64,000 bases of DNA from Achromobacter dolens (GTDB lineage: Bacteria; Pseudomonadota; Gammaproteobacteria; Burkholderiales; Burkholderiaceae_B). The notes beneath the pieces are model-generated. The model was not told the DNA's origin and did not search any database. It worked only from the letters and a program-made list of their open reading frames with translations. Where the stretch lies: contig NZ_CADIJW010000025.1 of assembly GCF_902859745.1 (NCBI RefSeq), forward strand, positions 1 to 64,000, in the 5' to 3' direction. Of this stretch, positions 61,398 through 64,000 are shown piece by piece. The translations under genes were made by a program, and so were the position numbers. The number at the start of each line of letters is the position of its first letter. Position 1 is the stretch's first letter.

Positions 61398-61518
61398 AAA
61401 TTCCACCCGAACGAAGGTTCAAACACAAAACTGCCGCAGCAACATCATATAACCGTGCTGATCGGCCTGGGATAATTTCTCCATCGAATCACGGACCCAT
61501 GGTCCCCTGGAGCCTTCC

Positions 61519-62418
61519 ATGTCCCCCTCATCCGATCGCATTGGCCTGGCCCAGATGGCCGCCGCCATGACCCTGTCCGGCACCCTGGGCGTGTTCGTCC
61601 TGGAATCCGGCCAGAGCGCCTGGAACGTGGTGTTCTTCCGCTGCGTCTTCGGCGCCCTGTCGCTGTTCCTGTATTGCTGGGCGCGCGGCCTGCTCAAGCC
61701 CGGCCTGTTCACGGCCCGCACTCTGGCGCTGGCCCTGGCCGCCGGCGCCGCGCTGGTGCTGAACTGGGTGCTGCTGTTCTCGGCCTACCGCCTGGCCTCG
61801 ATCTCGCTGGCCACCGCCGTCTACAACGTGCAGCCCTTCTTCCTGATCGGCCTGGGCGCGCTGTTCCTGGGCGAACGGCCCACGCGCGGCAAGCTGGCCT
61901 GGTCGGTGATCGCCTTCGCCGGCCTGCTGCTGGTGCTCAAGCTCACCGACCACAGCGGCGGCGACGCCTATCTGTCGGGCCTGCTGCTGGGGCTGGGCGC
62001 GGCGGCGCTCTACGGCGTCACTGCCGTCATCGTCAAGCGCCTGAAGGGCATCCCGCCGCAGGTGCTGGCGCTGGTGCAGGTGACGCTGGGCGCGGTGATG
62101 CTGCTGCCGATGGCCGACTTCCAGGCGCTGCCCGCGGCCCCGCTGCAATGGGGCTACCTGGTGGCGCTGGGCCTGATCCACACCTGCCTGATGTACATCC
62201 TGATGTATTCGGCGATCCAGAAGCTGCCGACCACCTCGACCGCCGCGCTCAGCTTCATCTATCCGGCCGTGGCGATCCTGCTGGACCTGGTGGTGTACGG
62301 CCACCGCATGGACGCCACCCAGGTGCTGGGCGTGGCCATGATCTTCCTGGCGGCCGCCGGCGTCAGCCTGAACTGGCAGTGGCGCCTGCGCGGCGGCGCC
62401 CGGCCCGGCGCCGCCTGA
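61519..62418 (+). CDS. EamA/DMT-family exporter, probably amino acid
   Basis: A 299-residue inner-membrane protein with two EamA repeats and about ten hydrophobic segments (e.g. LGVFVLESGQSAWNVVFFRC, LATAVYNVQPFFLIGLGALF, TTSTAALSFIYPAVAILLDL). Divergence from an Lrp-type regulator suggests an amino acid or dipeptide exporter induced by its substrate. Its relatives include YdcZ/RhtA-like carriers, but the substrate cannot be told. Confidence 0.88.
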   Translation: MSPSSDRIGLAQMAAAMTLSGTLGVFVLESGQSAWNVVFFRCVFGALSLFLYCWARGLLKPGLFTARTLALALAAGAALVLNWVLLFSAYRLASISLATAVYNVQPFFLIGLGALFLGERPTRGKLAWSVIAFAGLLLVLKLTDHSGGDAYLSGLLLGLGAAALYGVTAVIVKRLKGIPPQVLALVQVTLGAVMLLPMADFQALPAAPLQWGYLVALGLIHTCLMYILMYSAIQKLPTTSTAALSFIYPAVAILLDLVVYGHRMDATQVLGVAMIFLAAAGVSLNWQWRLRGGARPGAA

Positions 62419-62543
62419 ACGGGGCCGGGCGCCAAACCCGCACCGCGCCCCCGGGTATTCGGCCGCCCGCCCGGGGCGCCGCTATCATGGACCTTCCGAT
62501 CCGCCGGCAGTGGCCGGCGGCGCCAAGACGCTGAGGAATCCCC

Positions 62544-63242
62544 ATGATCGATCTCTATTACTGGACCACCCCGAACGGCCACAAGATCACGATTTTCCTG
62601 GAAGAAGCCGGACTGCCTTACGAGATCCACCCGGTCAACATCAGCAAGGGCGACCAGTTCAAGCCCGAATTCCTGGCCATCGCGCCCAACAACCGCATTC
62701 CGGCCATCGTCGACCAGCAGCCCGCCGACGGCGGCGCGCCGCTGTCGCTGTTCGAGTCCGGCGCCATCCTGCAGTACCTGGCCGAAAAGACCGGCCGCTT
62801 CCTGCCCGCCGACCTGCGCGGCCGCGCCGAGGTCTCGCAATGGCTGTTCTGGCAGATGGGCGGCCTGGGCCCCATGGCCGGCCAGAACCACCACTTCTCG
62901 GGTTACGCGCCCGAGCGCATCCCCTACGCCATCGAGCGCTACGTCAAGGAAACCAACCGCCTCTACGGTGTGCTGAACAAGCGCCTGGCCGACCGCGAGT
63001 TCGTCGCCGGCGACTACTCCATCGCCGACATGGCGTCCTACCCCTGGATCGTGCCGCACGCCAAGCAGGGCCAGGACCTGAACGACTTCCCGCACCTGAA
63101 GCGCTGGTTCGACGCCATCGCCGCGCGCCCGGCCGTGCAGCGCGCCTACGCGCTGGCCGACAAGGTCAACACCGCGCCCTCGGTCAGCGACGACGAGTCG
63201 CGCCGCATCCTGTTCGGCCAGACCGCCCAGAACGTGCGCTGA
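62544..63242 (+). CDS. Glutathione S-transferase, YfcG-like
   Basis: A 232-residue GST. The N-terminal thioredoxin-like domain starts MIDLYYWTTPNGHKITIFLE, where Thr/Asn in the TTPNG motif are the active residues of the YfcG/Ure2-like (nu) class rather than a Tyr or Ser; NRIPAIVD and FESGAILQYLAEKT bind glutathione. The alpha-helical C-terminal domain contains DYSIADMASYPWI. Known relatives show disulfide-bond reductase activity. It precedes the GNAT gene by 11 bases and both are probably co-transcribed. Confidence 0.92.
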   Translation: MIDLYYWTTPNGHKITIFLEEAGLPYEIHPVNISKGDQFKPEFLAIAPNNRIPAIVDQQPADGGAPLSLFESGAILQYLAEKTGRFLPADLRGRAEVSQWLFWQMGGLGPMAGQNHHFSGYAPERIPYAIERYVKETNRLYGVLNKRLADREFVAGDYSIADMASYPWIVPHAKQGQDLNDFPHLKRWFDAIAARPAVQRAYALADKVNTAPSVSDDESRRILFGQTAQNVR

Positions 63243-63253
63243 GCGAGGCCGCC

Positions 63254-63718
63254 ATGACCGATTCCCCGCTGCGGTTCCGCCGCGCGCGCCTGGGCGACCT
63301 GCCCGAGATCGTGGCCATGCTGGCCGACGACGAACTGGGCGCCAGGCGCGAAGATCCCTCGATTCCGCTCAACCCCCGCTACACTGCGGCTTTTGCCGCC
63401 ATCGAGCAGGACCCGAACCAGTTCTTCGCGGTGGTCGAACGCGACGCGCGCCTGATCGGCTGTTTGCAGTTATCGTTCATACCCGGCCTGTCGCGGCTGG
63501 GCCAATGGCGCGGACAGATCGAAAGCGTGCGCATCGCCTCGTCGGCGCGCGGCCAGGGCCTGGGACGCGCCATGTTCGAGTGGGCCATCGAGCAGTGCCG
63601 GGCGCAGGGATGCGCGATGGTGCAACTGACCACCGACCGCGCCCGGCCCGACGCCCGCCGCTTCTACGAAAGCCTCGGCTTCGTGGCCAGCCATGACGGC
63701 ATGAAACTGAGCCTGTAG
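63254..63718 (+). CDS. GNAT-family N-acetyltransferase
   Basis: A 154-residue acetyltransferase. The acetyl-CoA-binding motif A is QIESVRIASSARGQGLGRAM (with the R/Q-x-x-G-x-G/A loop), followed by GCAMVQLTTDRARPDARRFY and ESLGF, the standard motif B. The start at 63254 is 11 bases after the GST stop. The substrate acceptor is unknown. Confidence 0.88.
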   Translation: MTDSPLRFRRARLGDLPEIVAMLADDELGARREDPSIPLNPRYTAAFAAIEQDPNQFFAVVERDARLIGCLQLSFIPGLSRLGQWRGQIESVRIASSARGQGLGRAMFEWAIEQCRAQGCAMVQLTTDRARPDARRFYESLGFVASHDGMKLSL

Positions 63719-63759
63719 CGCCGCCTCCGGCGCCAGGCCTGATACACAAAGGAGCGCCC

Positions 63760-64000
63760 ATGCACGGCGAATACAAAGTCCCCGGCGGCAAGCTGGTGGT
63801 CGCGGACCTGGAAGTCCGCGACGGCCGCCTGGCCGATGTCCGCATCAGCGGTGATTTCTTCCTGGAGCCGCCCGAGGCGCTGGAAGCCATCAACCGCGGC
63901 CTGAACGGCCTGCCGGCCGACGCCGGCGAACTGGAACTGGCGCTGGCGGTGCAGTCGGCGCTGCCGCCCGACACCGAAATGTTCGGCTTCTCGGCCGAGG
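63760..64000 (+). CDS. Lipoate-protein-ligase-family protein, 3' truncated by window
   Basis: The first 80 residues of a gene running past the window end. The start MHGEYKVPGGKLVVADLEVR with GDFFLEPPEALEAI resembles a domain found with lipoate-protein ligase family proteins in actinobacteria and betaproteobacteria. CAAAGGAGC is close upstream. I would expect an LplA-like catalytic domain to follow. The assignment is from motif memory only. Confidence 0.5.
   Translation, partial: MHGEYKVPGGKLVVADLEVRDGRLADVRISGDFFLEPPEALEAINRGLNGLPADAGELELALAVQSALPPDTEMFGFSAE

Overview
The window is a GC-rich, densely packed bacterial chromosome segment with short intergenic gaps and codons ending in G or C. 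It carries about 54 genes. The gene content suggests a betaproteobacterium of the family Alcaligenaceae, closest in feel to Achromobacter or Bordetella: a Bug/TctC binding protein, many DMT (EamA) exporters, two large autotransporters, cstA with ybdD, and a taurine catabolic set. No rRNA, tRNA, insertion sequence, prophage or CRISPR array was seen. The genus is an inference.

Layout. 1-5.2 kb: end of msrB, exported msrA, an autotransporter behind an AT-rich leader, and an orphan acidic protein. 5.3-8.8 kb: dps, and a TetR regulator divergent from a phloroglucinol-hydrolase-like gene followed by an MFS transporter. 8.8-11.2 kb: a MocR regulator divergent from a DMT exporter. 11.2-16 kb: ybdD-cstA divergent from a histidine kinase/response regulator pair. 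16-18.6 kb: folE, then a DMT exporter divergent from a LysR regulator. 18.8-23.3 kb: tauABC and a MocR regulator (candidate TauR). 23.5-26.5 kb: a Bug binding protein, a class II aldolase and an MFS transporter. 26.8-32.1 kb: a 1,782-residue S6-type serine protease autotransporter with an extended signal peptide.

32.2-45.8 kb, mostly minus strand, is the most interesting block. Read in transcription order from an IclR-flanked promoter it is xsc, pta, a peptide-type ABC transporter (binding protein, two permeases, one fused double ATPase), a metal-dependent amidohydrolase, a CobW-family GTPase metallochaperone, then a small NTF2-fold protein and an FAD oxidoreductase that look like the two taurine dehydrogenase subunits TauX and TauY. 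With tauABC this gives a near-complete taurine route: import by TauABC, oxidation to sulfoacetaldehyde by TauXY, phosphorolysis to acetyl phosphate and sulfite by Xsc, and conversion to acetyl-CoA by Pta. The peptide transporter/amidohydrolase/CobW module lies inside this set, so I propose, as inference, that it imports and hydrolyses a taurine conjugate. An 11-base pattern TCTGGYYCTAG occurs upstream of both tauA and tauX.

45.9-64 kb is mixed housekeeping and accessory content: dbpA, doxX, a tiny Tyr-rich lipoprotein with a YXWGXW-type secreted protein, an exported peroxiredoxin, a class III CoA-transferase, photolyase, an Aer-type redox receptor behind an apparent FNR-dependent promoter, a TPR protein, a DUF1800/DUF1501 pair whose first member has a 15-bp tandem repeat in its signal peptide, an MFS transporter, glutathione peroxidase, an Lrp regulator divergent from a DMT exporter, a GST, a GNAT acetyltransferase, and the start of a probable lipoate-ligase-family gene.
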